Shown: positions 11,850-23,757 of the stretch, in pieces
Position numbering within the stretch: the stretch's first letter is position 1
Layout: every line of letters starts with the position of its first letter
Source: Ctenosaura bakeri
Taxonomy: Eukaryota > Chordata > Lepidosauria > Squamata > Iguanidae
Reading direction: 5' to 3'
NCBI GenBank assembly: GCA_948474755.1
Contig: CAOLHI010000389.1
Span: 434,001 to 498,000 of the forward strand
Length of the DNA stretch: 64,000 bases
Notes under the pieces: generated by a model
What the model was told of the DNA's origin: nothing
The model's input: only the letters and a program-made list of their open reading frames with translations
Databases searched by the model: none
Program-made: the position numbers and the translations under genes

Positions 11850-12940
11850 TATCATGTCAGAAGTTGGTGTGGGATCTTTATCTCAGTTGGGAGTTGGTTT
11901 GTTTTAACTGAAGATATGCATTTATTCTGGCCTCCATCTCCTCTTGTTTTGGAAGAACCAGAAGTGTTAAGAACAAGTTTTTTTTTTTGTTGTTTTTTTT
12001 TACTTTTTCTCAGTACAGCTGGACTTGAAAAAGTTGCAAAAAGATGGCAAAAAAAAGTTGTCATATTGTTTGGGAGAAGAAGTAATTGCTTTGTTGAATA
12101 TATTTGGTTCCTTTTCTGAGAGAGATCCAAGAGATGTCTCAAAAGTTTTTTTTTTAAAGACAAATTAAAACACACTGTGTGCCTTCTAAGAATGTTACTT
12201 GTGAAAGATTTTGCTTCTGGAAACCAGTTACAGAGTCTAGGAGTCACCACTGAGCAATCTGTTACTGAACTTAAATTGAAAGCTACCAGTTGTGAATTTG
12301 GTCCTGTAATTAATATTGTGAAAGATTGCCTTTAACATGAAGAAGGGGAACTTGAAAGAAAGATTTTTGGAAAAACTCTGAGACTACTCTTGGGAAGGCT
12401 ATTGAAATATGTTGTGTTGATGAGTTAAGAAGATCTCAGCTATGTAGCATGGGAACAACATCTAAAGAACTGTATGAGGCACATGTGGCTCATAAAGATA
12501 AGGAATTTCAGTTCAGGCTCTTGGAGCTAAATAGATACAAGCTGACAGACATGACTGGATAAAAGATAACAAGTGTCCTTATTGTGGTACAGTTCACAAA
12601 CCTCAAAGATGTGCAGCATTTGGAAAGACTTGTGACAAGTATGGGGAGGAAAATAGTTATGCCAGGTTATGAAAATTAACATTGTTAAGTCCTGAAAGTG
12701 TACAGCAAAGACAACAATTTCATGAGCTTAAAGTATGCAGTTTGATAATAGAAAATTGGCTCAGGAGATTAATGATGCAGCTGTTAAGTCAAAGTGCTAG
12801 GTGTATGCCAATATTATCTTATGAGAATGTTCAGCTAAGTTTACATTAGATACAGGAGCTAAGGCAAATATTTTGCCCTTTAATGTAATCCCTAAGCTAC
12901 CAGGCAAGAAGATGATAATTAAAATGATAACTAAAAATAA
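11850..12940 (+). pseudogene. Decayed Ty3/gypsy-type gag-protease fragment
   Basis: Fragments in changing frames read EKVAKRWQKK near 12020. A cysteine-rich segment near 12560-12660 (KCPYCGTVHKPQRC, then TCDKYGEEN) is typical of the nucleocapsid of LTR retrotransposons. Near 12840 comes FTLDTGAKANILPF, the aspartic-protease active-site motif (D-T-G). Many stops interrupt it. No LTR pair was found, and the L2 LINE begins directly after it. Confidence 0.6.
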
Positions 12941-12944
12941 TGTT

Positions 12945-13593
12945 AAAACAGCCTCCTGGTTTTCTAAGGAGCTGTCAGCAATGAAATGAATGAGATAGAG
13001 ACCAGAGCGACACTGGCAGAAGACTCAGAGTGAATCTGACCAAAACCAGGCTAAAATATACCTGGAGGCCTATTGTGAAGTAATAAGGGTAGGGAAAAAA
13101 GTCTTTTTTTTATCTAACACCATTGCATCTTCATAGAATCATCCAGCAGACCTGTTTTCATGTGGACAGGGATCTGTTACAATCTGGCTTAAAGGAGAAT
13201 TTAAGCCACTCAACAGCCCACTGCAAAGAATTTGTCCATGACTTCACAAATAAAATTGCTTGGATTTACTTTGACTTTGACCCCAGAGTTGATATAATTC
13301 CAGTAGATGTAACTTTTCCTCCTGCTTGTCAAATGATGGTGGATACACTTTTCAATTTGTGCAGTTCAAGGATATGGACAAGATCCTTGGAGAAGCAAGA
13401 CCCACCATGTATGTACTAGATCCTTGCCCTCCCTAGCTTATTAAACAGGTCAGAGAAGGAGTAGCTGAGTGGGTAAGGGGAGTGACTAATGCCTTTTACA
13501 ACAAGGCAGGGTCACAACATACTACTTTTGGAAAAATTTTCCTGGATCCTACATACTGTCTCCAACATTCCATTTTCAGGCAAAGTACTAGAG
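12945..13593 (+). pseudogene. L2-type LINE ORF2 fragment, first half
   Basis: The broken frame reads TASWFSKELSAMK, RPERHWQKTQSESDQ and AKIYLEAYCEVIR, the stretch upstream of the RT domain in L2/CR1-group LINEs. It then continues to QAKVLE at the hAT insertion point. The same ORF resumes after 15699. Several in-frame stops; inactive. Confidence 0.6.
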
Positions 13594-13698
13594 CAGTGGT
13601 TCGCAACCTTCCTAATGCCGCAACCCTTTAATACAGTTACTCATGTTGTGGTGACCTCCAACCATAAAATTATTTATTTATTATTTACAATGCCTCCC

Positions 13699-14947
13699 CC
13701 CTGGAAAGATCCTGGAGCAGATCATTAAGCGTTCAGTTTCTAATCATTTAGAAAACAACGCAATAATCACGAGAAGTCAACATGGATTTCTCAAAAATAA
13801 GTCATGCCAGACTAATCTGATCTCTTTTTATGATAGAGTTACTAGCTTGATAGATGAAGGGAATGCTGTGGATGTAGCATATCTCGATTTCAGTAAGGCC
13901 TTTGACAAAGTTCCCCATGACATTCTTGCATCGAAGCTAGTAAAATGTGGGCTAGACAGGGCTACTGTTAATTGGATATGTAATTGGTTGACCGACCGAA
14001 CCCAACGGGTGATCACGGATGGCTGCTTTTCATCCTGGAGAGAAGTGACTAGTGGGGTGCCACAAGGTTCTGTCCTGGGCCCAGTGCTGTTCAATATTTT
14101 TATCAATGACTTAGATGAAGGAATAGAGGGCATGCTCATCAAATTTGCAGATGACACCAAATTGGGAGGGGTTGCTAATATGCCAGAGGACAGGATCAAA
14201 ATTCAAAATGACCTGGATAGATTGGAGAGCTGGGCCAGGGCGAACAAAATGAAATTCAACAGAGAGAAATGTAAGGTCCTACACTTAGGCAGAAATAATG
14301 GAATACAGAAATATAGGATGGGGGACACGTGGCTGGATAGCAGTACGTGTGAAAGGGATCTAGGAGTCTTCATAGACCACAAGCTGAACATGAGTCAGCA
14401 GTGTGATGTGGCAGCCAAGAAAGCCAATGCAATTCTCGGCTGCATCAACAGGAGTATGGTGTCTAGATCGAGGGAGGTACTGGTACCACTCTACTCTGCT
14501 TTGGTTAGACCCCATCTTGAATACTGTGTCCAGTTCTGGGCACCCCAATTCAAGAAGGATATTGACAAGCTGGAGCAAGTCCAGAGGAGGGTGACCAAAA
14601 TGGTGAGAGGCCTGGAAAACATGCCCTATGAGGATAGACTGAGAGAGCTGGGTATGTTTAGTCTGCAGAAAAGGAGGTTAAGAGGGGACATGATAGCCAT
14701 GTTTAAATATTTGAAGGGATGCCACGTAGAGGAAGGAGGGGGCTTGTTTTCTGCTGCTCCAGAAACCAGGACAAGGAGCAATGGATTCAAGCTGCAGGAA
14801 AGGAGATTCCACCTGAACCTCAGGAAGAACTTCCTGACAGTCAGGGCTGTCCGGCAGTGGAATCTGCTGCCTCGGAGAGTAGTGGAGTCTCCTACCTTGG
14901 AGGTTTTTAAGCAGAGGCTTGATGGCCATCTGTCGGGAGTGCTTTGA
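13699..14947 (+). CDS. CR1 ORF2 C-terminal part (reverse transcriptase)
   Basis: The frame is open from the truncation point to the natural stop at 14945-14947, about 415 codons. RT motifs in order: [10 protein letters not shown], then [15 protein letters not shown] (first catalytic aspartate), [20 protein letters not shown] and FADDTKLGG (catalytic FADD). The typical CR1 C-terminal region follows ([42 protein letters not shown]). The N-terminal endonuclease is missing, so it cannot mobilise itself. Not a host gene. Confidence 0.88.
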
Positions 14948-15031
14948 GGGTGTTCCTGCATGACAGGGAGTTGGACTGGATGGCCCGTGTGGTCTCTTCC
15001 AACTCTACATTTCTATGATTCTATGATTCTA
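13699..15031 (+). mobile_element. CR1 LINE, 5'-truncated, 3' end intact
   Basis: The copy starts mid-ORF2 and ends in the CR1-type tail ATTCTATGATTCTATGATTC. It has inserted into the hAT element at 13594. The abrupt 5' start without target duplication is usual for CR1. It is the least decayed LINE in the window and therefore probably among the youngest insertions here. Confidence 0.88.
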
Positions 15032-15594
15032 AAGGCCACCTTGCCGGTCAGGAACGGGGGGGCGGGCAGGGAGGGAAAGAGGAGCCGCGCATCTCCCCCA
15101 GGAAAAAACTCCGAGAACACCCCCCCGGGCTCTGCTTCTGCTTTGCTCTCGTTTCCGCTGGGGGGAGCAGTGTGGGAAAAATTTCCAGAGCGTCAACCCT
15201 GGCTGGGGGGAGGAATCCCAGCACCTTTGTCTTTTGCGTCGGGCGCAGCTCGCCCCCCAGAAAAGCGCTGCCTTGAGGCCCCCCGGCCCTTCTGCAGCGC
15301 CCCCCTCCGTGGCAAGTGGGGCAGGGGCCATGGTGAGGAGGGGGCCTGCCCCCCGTGCTGCCGCTGCCCCCCAAGCTGGCCTGTCAGATGCGAGGTTCTC
15401 CTGGTAGTGGAGAAGGGGAGCGGTTTCAGTCCCTTCTGAACAGGGGGCAGGAGGACGCGAGCGCGTGGCTCACGCTTGTGCACCACCACTCCTGCTGTGG
15501 CAACGCTGTGGCCACTCGCACTCCCACCAAAGGGGGCAGGAGGACGAGAGCATGTGGCTAGCGCTTGCGCACCACCACCGAGGAGGGAATGGAG
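15032..15594. other. GC-rich block inside the hAT element
   Basis: This is about 560 bases of high-GC, CpG-containing sequence with homopolymer runs of C and G, sharply different from the flanking DNA. Two related phrases occur in it (GGGGGCAGGAGGACG near 15440 and again near 15532). I recognise no gene. It may be DNA captured by the hAT element or an unrelated insertion. Open frames on both strands are expected from composition alone. Confidence 0.55.
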
Positions 15595-15636
15595 CCTAAG
15601 ACCATCGGAAATACATATTTTCCGATGGTCTTAGGC
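15595..15636. repeat. Perfect palindrome at the hAT subterminal region
   Basis: CCTAAGACCATCGGAAA, a short AT loop, then TTTCCGATGGTCTTAGG. The stem is about 17 bases. It places the left-type and right-type subterminal sequences of a SPIN-like hAT head to head. Confidence 0.8.
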
Positions 15637-15707
15637 AACCCCTGTGAAAGGGTCGTTCGACCCCCAAAGGGGTCGCCACCCACAGGTTGAGAACCACTGT
15701 ACTAGAG

Positions 15708-16855
15708 CATGTGGTGGCTCTGCAACTCCAGCAGTTCCTGGGTAAGATGGATTATGTAATTCCATTTCAGTCTAGTTTCAGGCCTAGTAATAGCACAAAG
15801 ATAGCTTTGGTTACCTTGGTGGATAACATACACCAAGAACTGTCCAGGAGGAGTGTGGTGTTGTTGGTTCTGCTGGACCTCTTGGTGGCTTTCAATGCTA
15901 TCATCCATGGTATCCTCCTGGATCATATCACTGGGATGGGACCTGGAGGTACTGTTCTATAGTATCTCCATTCTTACCTGGAGGTGCCCTCTCAGAGGGT
16001 GGTGCTGGGGGATTCCTGTTCAACTCCTTAGCCACTAGCATGTGGACTATATCAGGATTCTGTCTTGTTCACTGTGCTATTTAACATCTACATGAAACCA
16101 CTGGGACAGGTTGTTCAGAGTTTTGGGGCTAGATGTCTGCTGATGATACCTAACTCTATTACTCTTTCCACCTAATTCCAAGGAAACTGTTTCTGTGTTA
16201 AACCAGTGCCTAGCAGCTATAATGGACTGGATGAAAATGAAGAAATTGAAGCTTAATCCAGACAAGGCAGAAGTATTCCTGGTCAGTCAAAAGATAGATC
16301 TAGGAACAGGAATTCAGCTGGTGTTAGATGGGGCTATGCGGAAAAGACAAATTTGCAGTTTGAGGATACTCCTGCATACAACACTTAGCCTGGAGGCCCA
16401 GGTTTTGGCAGTTACCAGGACTGCATTTACACAGTTAAAACTAATATGCCTACTGTGTCTATTCCTGGAGAAGTCAGATCAGAGAAGTCAGCATGATAAC
16501 ACATGCTTTGGTTACTTCTCATTTGGATTATTGTAATGTGCTCTGTGTGGGGCTGTTTTTGAGAAGCACTCACAAACTTCAAATGGTCCAAAGAGCTGCA
16601 GCTATATTGCTAACTGGGGCTGTCCAAAGGCAGCATACAACTCCCTTGTTGCAACAGCTCCACTGCCTGTCTGTGTCTGAACACAATTCAAAGTGCTGGT
16701 CTTGACCTATAAAGCCCTATACAGCTTGGGTTCAGGCTGTTTCAAGAACTGTATATCCCTTTATGAGCCCATCAGAGTTCTAAGATCTCCTGGAGGGGCC
16801 CTTCCCTCTGTACCACCACATTCTCAGACTCGTTTGGTGGGAACAATAGAGAGAC
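15708..16855 (+). pseudogene. L2-type LINE ORF2 fragment, second half
   Basis: Frames read VVALQLQQFLG, IPFQSSFRPSNSTKIALVTLVDNIHQEL, VLFNIYMKPLGQVV, then MDWMKMKKLKLNPDKAEVFLVSQK and CNVLCVGLFLRSTHKLQMVQRAAA. The fragment finishes near RLVGT. These are RT-domain and post-RT segments of an L2-like LINE. The catalytic YADD region is damaged (near 16134-16150) and frameshifts are frequent. Confidence 0.68.
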
Positions 16856-16946
16856 CATAGACAGGATGGCCCAAGGGTAAAAAGAAGATTGGAAGAAAAC
16901 AGCCAAAGTGTGCTTAATGAGAGAAAAGGAAAAATTGGAAACTGAG

Positions 16947-17723
16947 TGTGACAAATGTGCATGCGGGGGGGGACCATTACCCGTCAGTGCCGAGTGTGAA
17001 AAGTGCACCCAAGCATCGCACTCAAGGCCTGCCCAGCCTGAAACCTCTTTGTAATCAGAACTGAACAGCCAGGGAGATCTCTTAATCAAGCCAGGGCCAG
17101 GACAAACGGGTCTGCCTCAGTTCTCCCTTTCTGAGAACACAGTCCTTTCCTCACTCTTGTCCCACCCCTTGGCTTCTTCCTTTCAGGACTCTCCCCCTTT
17201 ACTGCCTTCCCTAAATCTGCCCTTCTCCCAGATGTAAAGATCAGCAGTGATTTATATTTTCCAGGACTGTGGTACTGTTGGCACTAAGGTCAAGATGTTA
17301 TTATTGGTAGCATGTATATTCCAGAATTCAGAATGAGACTCTGTAACACTGTTTTAAGGAACACAGAACCATAAACATTTATTGTAACACTGTTGTTTTA
17401 AATGTGTCTTGTATCTAAATGTTTATAAACAGCACATCATTCTTTTCTCTCTCTCTTTCAATTCATTCACTATCTCTCGTACACCCAGTTTCTCAGTTCT
17501 CTCCTCCACAGAGCTATTCAAATCTCCAACTTCCCTCAAACACACCACAAATCACACTCCTCTTCAAACACACACCAGACAGTTAAAAACCATTATTTTC
17601 CTCTTTCCACCAGCCCCTCCCCTGGGCTATCCAAGGCTCCATTTCATGAGCCAATCAGCTTAAACACTCTCAGTTGCCAAGGAAGGTCTGTTGTCAAGAC
17701 CCCCTCCCATCAGGTTCGTCACA
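16947..17723 (+). mobile_element. Solo LTR with 5-bp target duplication
   Basis: This is 777 bases starting TGTGACAAATG and ending TTCGTCACA, so the ends are short inverted repeats (TGTGAC/GTCACA). It is flanked by the exact duplication CTGAG (16942-16946 and 17724-17728). The 3' half is pyrimidine-rich. No internal coding region. It appears to lie in 5' DIRS sequence just upstream of the gag at 17768. Confidence 0.82.
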
Positions 17724-17767
17724 CTGAGGTTCCTAGGCAAATTAAAAATAGAAAGATTCAGGAAAAA

Positions 17768-18018
17768 ATGCACCTAGACATGTGTGTGCCTCAGAATGAT
17801 GGCCAAAAGAGTCATGACTTAATGGAATTAGAGGAGAAGGATGATATGTTTTCATCAGAAGAAGAAGAGGGTGAAGAAATGTTGTCTGATAGATTGTTTG
17901 AGGGAGAGAATTTCCAAAGTCTTTTGAAAAGGGTTTTAGAAACTTTAGGTTTGGAAGGTACCAGAATGGGTAAAGAGAGTACTAAGGAACAGGAACTTAG
18001 TGATAGAATTGCTTCAGC

Positions 18019-18056
<38 letters not shown>

Positions 18057-18790
18057 GAAGGAAGAAAGACAGACAATGTGTGGAAATTCTTGTGTCAGAT
18101 TTATTTAAAGATGTAATTTTGAATGAATGGTCATCTCAGTGAAATTCAAAGAAATTGCTGGGTCTCAATCACAAATTGTATTCTTTTCAAAGGAAGGATA
18201 TGGACTTCCTTAAGATTCCTCTGATGGATGCCCTGATAGTCGGACTAGTGTCAGGAGCAATTGCTCCTAAGGAGGGGGACACCCAGCTTAAGGAAGTCAA
18301 TGAGAGAAGAGCAGAGACAACATTGAAGAAAGCCCATGAGTCAGCGGCAGTGGCAATAAGAGCTTCTATAGCAGCATCAATATTTACTAGGGCTGCTGTT
18401 TTGTGGACTCAAGAATTAGGTGTGCAAGCAATGTTTAAAGCAGTAGGGGAAATTCAGAAGGTTTTGAAATATATAGCTGATGGTGGCCATGATGCTACGG
18501 CATTTGGGGCCAGGGGTATGAACACAATAACCATAGCAAGAAGGTCATTATGGTTAAAATATTGGGAGGCAGATCAGAAATCCCGTAATAATCTGGCTTT
18601 TGTTCCTTTTGCGGAAGAACTGTTGTTTGGTTCTCAAGCACTGGAGAAGGTGTTTGTAAGGACAAAGGATAAGAAACAAGTTATGCCAACACTACAAAAG
18701 AAAAGAATGAAAAGAGAACTTTTAGAATTACCAGTTACTCCTTTCGTGGAAGAAGGAGTAATGTCAGAATGTCAGACTTCAGAGGTATAA
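17768..18790 (+). pseudogene. Outer DIRS gag-like ORF, one in-frame stop
   Basis: There are 340 codons in one frame broken only by TGA at 18140-18142. An acidic stretch (FSSEEEEGEEMLSDRLFEGENF) leads into a conserved helical region (PLMDALIVGLVSGAIAPKEGD, AAVAIRASIAASIF, GARGMNTITIARRSLWLKYW) and FVPFAEELLFGSQALEKV. This is the DIRS gag core, also found decayed at 41.7-42.9 kb and, in a more distant form, at 22298. An AAAG microsatellite has expanded in frame near residue 85, giving KKERKKERKKGRKK. The probable role is the nucleoprotein of the element. Confidence 0.68.
18021..18060 (+). repeat. (AAAG)n microsatellite inside DIRS gag
   Basis: Nine or so AAAG-type units, read in frame as repeated Lys-Lys-Glu-Arg. 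Confidence 0.9.
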
Positions 18791-19053
18791 AGTTTCAATG
18801 GAATAGACAGAGATTTCAGTTTAGTATACAAGGACAATTCTCTCGTTAAGGTCAAGGAAAAGGAGGAACAACTGCCCAAAAAGGGGCAAGTCGTAATATT
18901 GACAACCAAGAAGTTCCGGTGGTGGGGAGACTTCTGTTGTTTGGAAAGAGGTGGAAACAAATAACGTCAGATCAATGAGTAATAAGAGTTGTAACTCAAG
19001 ATTACAAAATTTGTTTACACAGCACTCTGGGGAACAGATTTCTGGCCTCACCA

Positions 19054-19626
19054 GTGTCCAAAGACAAGAACAAACAAGAGGTAGTTTGGCAGGAAATTTG
19101 TCATCTATTGCAGATGGGTGCTATAGAGGAGGTGCTGCTAGAACAGGAATTTTTGGGAGTATATTCAATCTTTTTCATTGTTCCAAAAAGCAATGGGAAG
19201 TTCCGGCTAGTATTGAACCTAAAATATCTGAACAAATTTGTGAAATATCAAAAATTCAAGATGGAAACGTTGCAAACCATAAAGGGCAATTTGTCCCAGG
19301 GGGATGTTATAGTTTCCATAGATGTCAAGTAAGCATATCTTCTTACACCAATGGCAGTGGAGGACAGAAGATATTTGAGGTTTCAATACCAGGGTCAGCA
19401 TTTCCAATTCAAACCCTTGCCTTTTGATCTGGCATCTGCCCTGAGAGCGTTCACAAAAGTATTAATTCCCTTAGTGGCACATCTGCGTATGAAGGGTGTT
19501 CACTTATACCTGTATCTAGACGATATTTTGGTGAAAGCACCTTCAAGGGTAAAATTGAAGATGGATGTGAGTCTCACTATTGAGACATTGCAAGACTGCA
19601 GTTTTGAGTCATTTGGAACCCACTAA
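19054..19626 (+). pseudogene. Outer DIRS reverse transcriptase fragment
   Basis: One frame broken by TAA at 19330-19332. Motifs in order: KQEVVWQEICHLLQMGAIEEV, FFIVPKSNGKFRLVLNLKYLN, VIVSIDVK (first aspartate), RYLRFQYQGQHFQFKPLPF, then LYLYLDDILV, the catalytic YxDD motif at about 19510. It ends abruptly near 19626. RNase H is absent. A tight relative is at 43150-43690. Confidence 0.78.
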
Positions 19627-20401
19627 TGTTTTGACACATCTAGGGGCAAAGCTAAATACCCTGAAGGTCTGCAATATTGAATTGGAATGGGGGATCATTG
19701 TCATCTCATCCCCACATTAAGAGATTTCTCAAAGGGGCGACCTTACCGACTTTTCCAACAGTACATAGATTTTCTCATTCGGATCTAAATTTAGTTTTGA
19801 ATGCGTTAACATCAGCTCCTTTCGAACCGCTGAAGGAGGCATCCTTGGGTATGATGTCATTTAAAGTAGTGTTTTTATTGGCCATTACATCTGCGAGGAG
19901 AGTGTCAGACTTAGCAGCACTGTCAATAAATGCTAATTTGTGCAGATTTGAAGAGGACAGATTGACACTATGTCTAGATCCAACTTTCTTGCCAAAACGA
20001 GTGTCTACAATTCAAAAGGTGGGGGACATTTACTTACCCACTTTTTGCCCGAGACCAAAACATGACTTGGAGCATAAATGGCACACTTTAAATATGCGGA
20101 GAGCTGTCAAGATTTACATTAAAAGAACAGGTCAGTTTAGAAAATCTGAGGCTTTATTGCTGTCTTTTCATCCAAAAACTCTGGATCATAGGGCAAGTAG
20201 AACAGCCATAGCCAGATGGATTAAAGCATGCATTTATTTGTGCTATGATTACTCAAAGAAGCCAAGACCAAATAATGTATGGCCTCATTTGACAAGATCA
20301 ATGGTAACTACAGTGGCTTATGTAGTATCTTCTTCATTGGAAGAAATATGTAATGCTGCTGGATGGAAAGAACCAACTACTTTTATCAGACATTACAAGT
20401 T

Positions 20402-20575
20402 CTTCGTGGTCTCTGTGCCTCACACATTAGGAGCTTTCGCACGTGCGCGGTAGTGTTCAGAAGATTCTAGAGCTTAGTAGCTTGGCAGGAACCCCTCCCC
20501 CATGCCGGTACTGTGCATGCTACTCCTGCTGAATAACGGTCGCTCCTCAGTTCTTTCTTGTCCGCCGTTGCGAAT
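20402..20575 (+). repeat. Left inverted terminal repeat of the inner DIRS
   Basis: Starts CTTCGTGGTCTCTGTGCCTC. Through GAACCCCTCCCCCATGCC and GTAACGGTCGCTCC-type text it matches the complement of 25975-26115. Related left ends occur at 4441, 8164, 28418 and 54542. Confidence 0.88.
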
Positions 20576-20774
20576 GGAAGGTTCTTTCTTTAGTGGCTTG
20601 TTTCTCTTGGCATTTTTACTGGCTTGACTTCAGATTTTGACTTTGACTACGGTTTTTCAGATTTTGGACTGAATTCGGTATTTGAACCCCCTCCTTCCCC
20701 TTACTTCGTCGTCTATCGTCTTCTTTTCAGGCTTTTCCCTTCGACCTCTTCTCTTCACTTCAATCTTTCGGCTT

Positions 20775-23077
20775 ATGTCAGCGCCCTTCAAAAAGTGCGT
20801 CTCCTGTGGACGGAAATTTGCTCTCTCCGACAAGCATCGTGAGTGCCTCTTTTGTTTGGGTGAAACCAGGACTTGCCCAGTTTGTTGAGAGTTTACCTCA
20901 CAAACTCTGCGCAACTGCTCCTCGAGGCTCAAATCCCATTGCTGGGAGCAGGCTTTGCGAGCGAGGGAGGAGCCCGAGACACGTGCGGAGATGTCCGAGA
21001 CACCATCTGCCGGACAAGCGACTTCACCATCGACGGCATCGGCAGCTGCCGTACTGTCCACCTCGTTGGTACCGGGCTCGGTACCGACGTCGAGACCGCC
21101 CATCTTCTCACTCCCGAGGATCCCGAAGTTGTCGGCGGCTGCCAAGACAACTAAGGAGACACCTGCGGGCTCGCAGGCCTCCTCATCAACCAGGCCTCCA
21201 ACTGCGGCCCAAAAGCCGCTCAAGATGGGAGTATGGAGAAAGAGAAGAAGAAGAGGAGGAAGGAGAAGCGGCGCTCTCCACCTAGGGAGGTTTGCCTCCC
21301 CACACCTCCACTGACCCAGCTCCCTGAGGACCCAGGAGAGCAGTCGGACCTGGAAGAAGTCCTTGAGGTGTCAGATGAGGAGCAGACCGTGGAGGCCTTG
21401 CCTTCCTCGGAGCTGCCTGTCTTGACGGCTGTGGAGCCCCCACCAAGTCACCACAGATCGATTGACCGCCGGGAGGATGTGATGGCCCAACACTGGCCTT
21501 TGCCCAGGCATCCGGCAGCCTCGGGCAGGAGCGAGTCCCGCTCCCCGGAGCGGAGAGTCAGGCTGCCATCACCGCGCCGCCGGGAGGTGTACGAGGAGAT
21601 ACCACACTCCCATCCCTTGACTGGCTCGGCCTACACCTCTGCCTCTCACCTTGGCAGATATGGGCAGGAGTATCAGTGGCGTGAGTATCCACCATCATAC
21701 CAGTCCCACTCACCGTCCTACAGGAACCGGTACCACCCAGACGCAAGGCACTTGTTTCTGTACCGACAATCCCGCTCGCCCATCAGGGAGGAACATCGCT
21801 CCTGATATCAGTGCTTGCGGAGCCGCTCGCCCTCTCCACGTCACCGGAGATCATGGGAGCCCACACCCCGTTACAGGGCTGTGTCACCTCCCCCGAGAGT
21901 CACATCCACTGCTACCCGCCCTGTGTCAGAGACCACCTTGACACAGGTGGTGCAGCCTGCGACAACAGTCACCCAGGCGACCAAACGGGTGCGGTCCACT
22001 GTCATCCTGGTGACCTCGTCGGCGACGCTGCGCACAACAACACCGACCACATCCATATCAGCGGTACCGACGGCAACAGCGACTCCAGCAGTGACCTTAG
22101 ATTGGCCTCCCTGTCGAACATCCAGGGACAGATCTCCCGAGAGGTCTCCGACTCCGTCCTCTCAGTCTTATGAGTTGGAAACGGATTCAGAGGACTCGAC
22201 TCCAGCGTCGCACGAGTCACCTCCCTCAGCTTTCAGGGACCCGGTACTGGAATCTGCACCAGAGGATGTTCAACAATTCTCGGCCATTCTCCTCTGAATG
22301 GCTACGGCCCTCGGGCTGAAGGTCGCGGAACCGGTGCCTGAAGAGGACGACTCAGTCTTCCAATATGTGGAAGCTCGCCAGCCAACCACCGCTCCGTTGC
22401 CTGTCCTGCCGAAGCTCATGAAGGCCCTAAAACAACCGTGGGCCAAGCCGGCTTCTGCACAGCCTATACCTCACCGGCTGGAACATCTCTACTGGACGCA
22501 GAAGGAGAACGCGGAGTTCCTCTTCAGCCATCCGGTTCCAAACTCCATCGTGGTGGAGTCTGTCCAAACCGAGGGTGGCAACAGGGTACACACCACCCCG
22601 CCGGACTGTGAGGGTCGTAAGTTGGACACCTTCAGCAGGAGGTTTTACGCCACCTCATCTCTCTTTGCCAGGGTGTCCAACATGCAGGCATGCCTCGTGG
22701 CCTACCTTTGGAACCTCTTGGACCGCTTCATCCCTCTCCTGGCCGGCCTTCCGGAGGACAATCGCCCAACCGCAGTACAGCTTTTTAACGAGGCCGTGGA
22801 GATAGCAAACCAGCAGATTATCTCCTTGAAGCACACAGTGGAGGTTGCTTCGAGGGCGATGGTGGGCTCCATCGCTCTTCGCCGACATGCCTGGCTATGG
22901 TCGTCGGGACAGCAGGAGGACAGCCGGAGGTGGATCGAAGACTTCCTCTTTGATGGCCAGGGGCTCTTCAACTCCACGACCGATGAGACCATGGACAGCA
23001 TTGTCAAGGCACGCCTGACAGCCAAGAAGATGGCGATAAAACAGCCATCCCAGTCCCATCGGTCCTCCGGCCCATGA
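20775..23077 (+). pseudogene. Inner DIRS gag
   Basis: The start ATG at 20775 opens MSAPFKKCVSCGRKFALSD. The CX2C-X9-H-X2-CX2C motif (CVSC...HRECLFC) lies at residues 8-27, with a further CPVC. TGA at 20886, frame changes near 21240 and 21805, and a stop near 22297 break it. The middle is rich in Ser, Pro, Arg and Glu. The last 259 codons (22298-23077) are open and hold the gag core (TSSLFARVSNMQACLVAYLWNLLD, EIANQQIISLKHTVEVASRA). Likely the structural protein of the element. Confidence 0.78.
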
Positions 23078-23234
23078 CCATCCTGGTGTAGGTCTTCCTC
23101 TTCCACCTTCCAGCAGCGGTCATCTCACTCCAACCAGTCCCGACCGTTGACTGCCTCCTCATCTCGAAGATCATTCCAACGACACCTGGCCTCATCATCA
23201 AAGAAATCTTCGTCCGAGGCGAAGTCCCGGTTTT

Positions 23235-23757
23235 GACCGCCTACACAGGTCGCCACCACATCCATCCTTCAGCCTGCCAGCAGTTTTTCAAGATCAGCTG
23301 AGTCTGGCCAGACACCTTGCAGAGTGGCGTCAAGTCACGACAGATTCTTGGGTGCTTTCCATTATCCATCTTGGCTACACCATAGAATTTCAAGATATTC
23401 CACCGCGAGGCGTCTACTATTCCACCCCGGCCAGCTCGGCCCTGCTGGAAGAGATCCAGTCCTTACTTCAGAAAAGGGCGATCGAGCAACTACCCTCTTC
23501 AGCCAAAAACACCGGCTTCTTCTCCCAGTATTTCACGGAACTGAAGACAGATGGAACCCTGCAGCCCATCCTGGGACCTCAGGGGGTGAACGACTACATC
23601 CGCCCCAAAAGGTTCAAGATGGTTACGCTATCCTCGATCCTGCCTTTCCTTCATTGAGGGGACTGGTTCACCTCCATCGATCTCCGGGATGCTTATTTCC
23701 ACATCGCCATTCACCCGCAGCACAGACGATACCTACGGTTTGCGGTCGACGGTGACA
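23235..23757 (+). pseudogene. Inner DIRS reverse transcriptase, core deleted
   Basis: The frame reads LARHLAEWRQVT, YYSTPASSALLEEIQSLLQKRAIEQL and QPILGPQGVNDYI. After TGA at 23656-23658 the same frame continues with DWFTSIDLRDAYFHIAIHP, the first catalytic motif. Sequence similarity then ends at about 23757, and the next segment already belongs to the RT-RNase H connection. The YxDD motif present in the outer copy is therefore missing here. Confidence 0.8.

Larger units (their letters stand above)
13594..15699 (+). mobile_element. SPIN-like hAT transposon carrying later insertions
   Basis: The left end CAGTGGTTCGCAACC and right end GGTTGAGAACCACTG are hAT-type terminal inverted repeats. The exact 8-base duplication TACTAGAG (13586-13593 and 15700-15707) is the hAT signature. 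The subterminal text (GGGTCGTTCGACCCCCAAAGG, CCGATGGTCTTAGGC) is what I know from SPIN elements. Removing the element rejoins the L2 reading frame. No transposase is present. Inside lie a CR1 (13699-15031) and a GC-rich block (15032-15594). Confidence 0.85.

Noticed and set aside
14960..15561. Glycine/proline-rich open frames on both strands
   Set aside because: Overlapping frames on both strands of a GC-rich block with no conserved motif; compositional.
17768..20453. Gag, RT and recombinase frames considered as host genes or a new recombinase system
   Set aside because: Order, inverted ends and internal complementary regions identify DIRS retrotransposons, and all frames are damaged.
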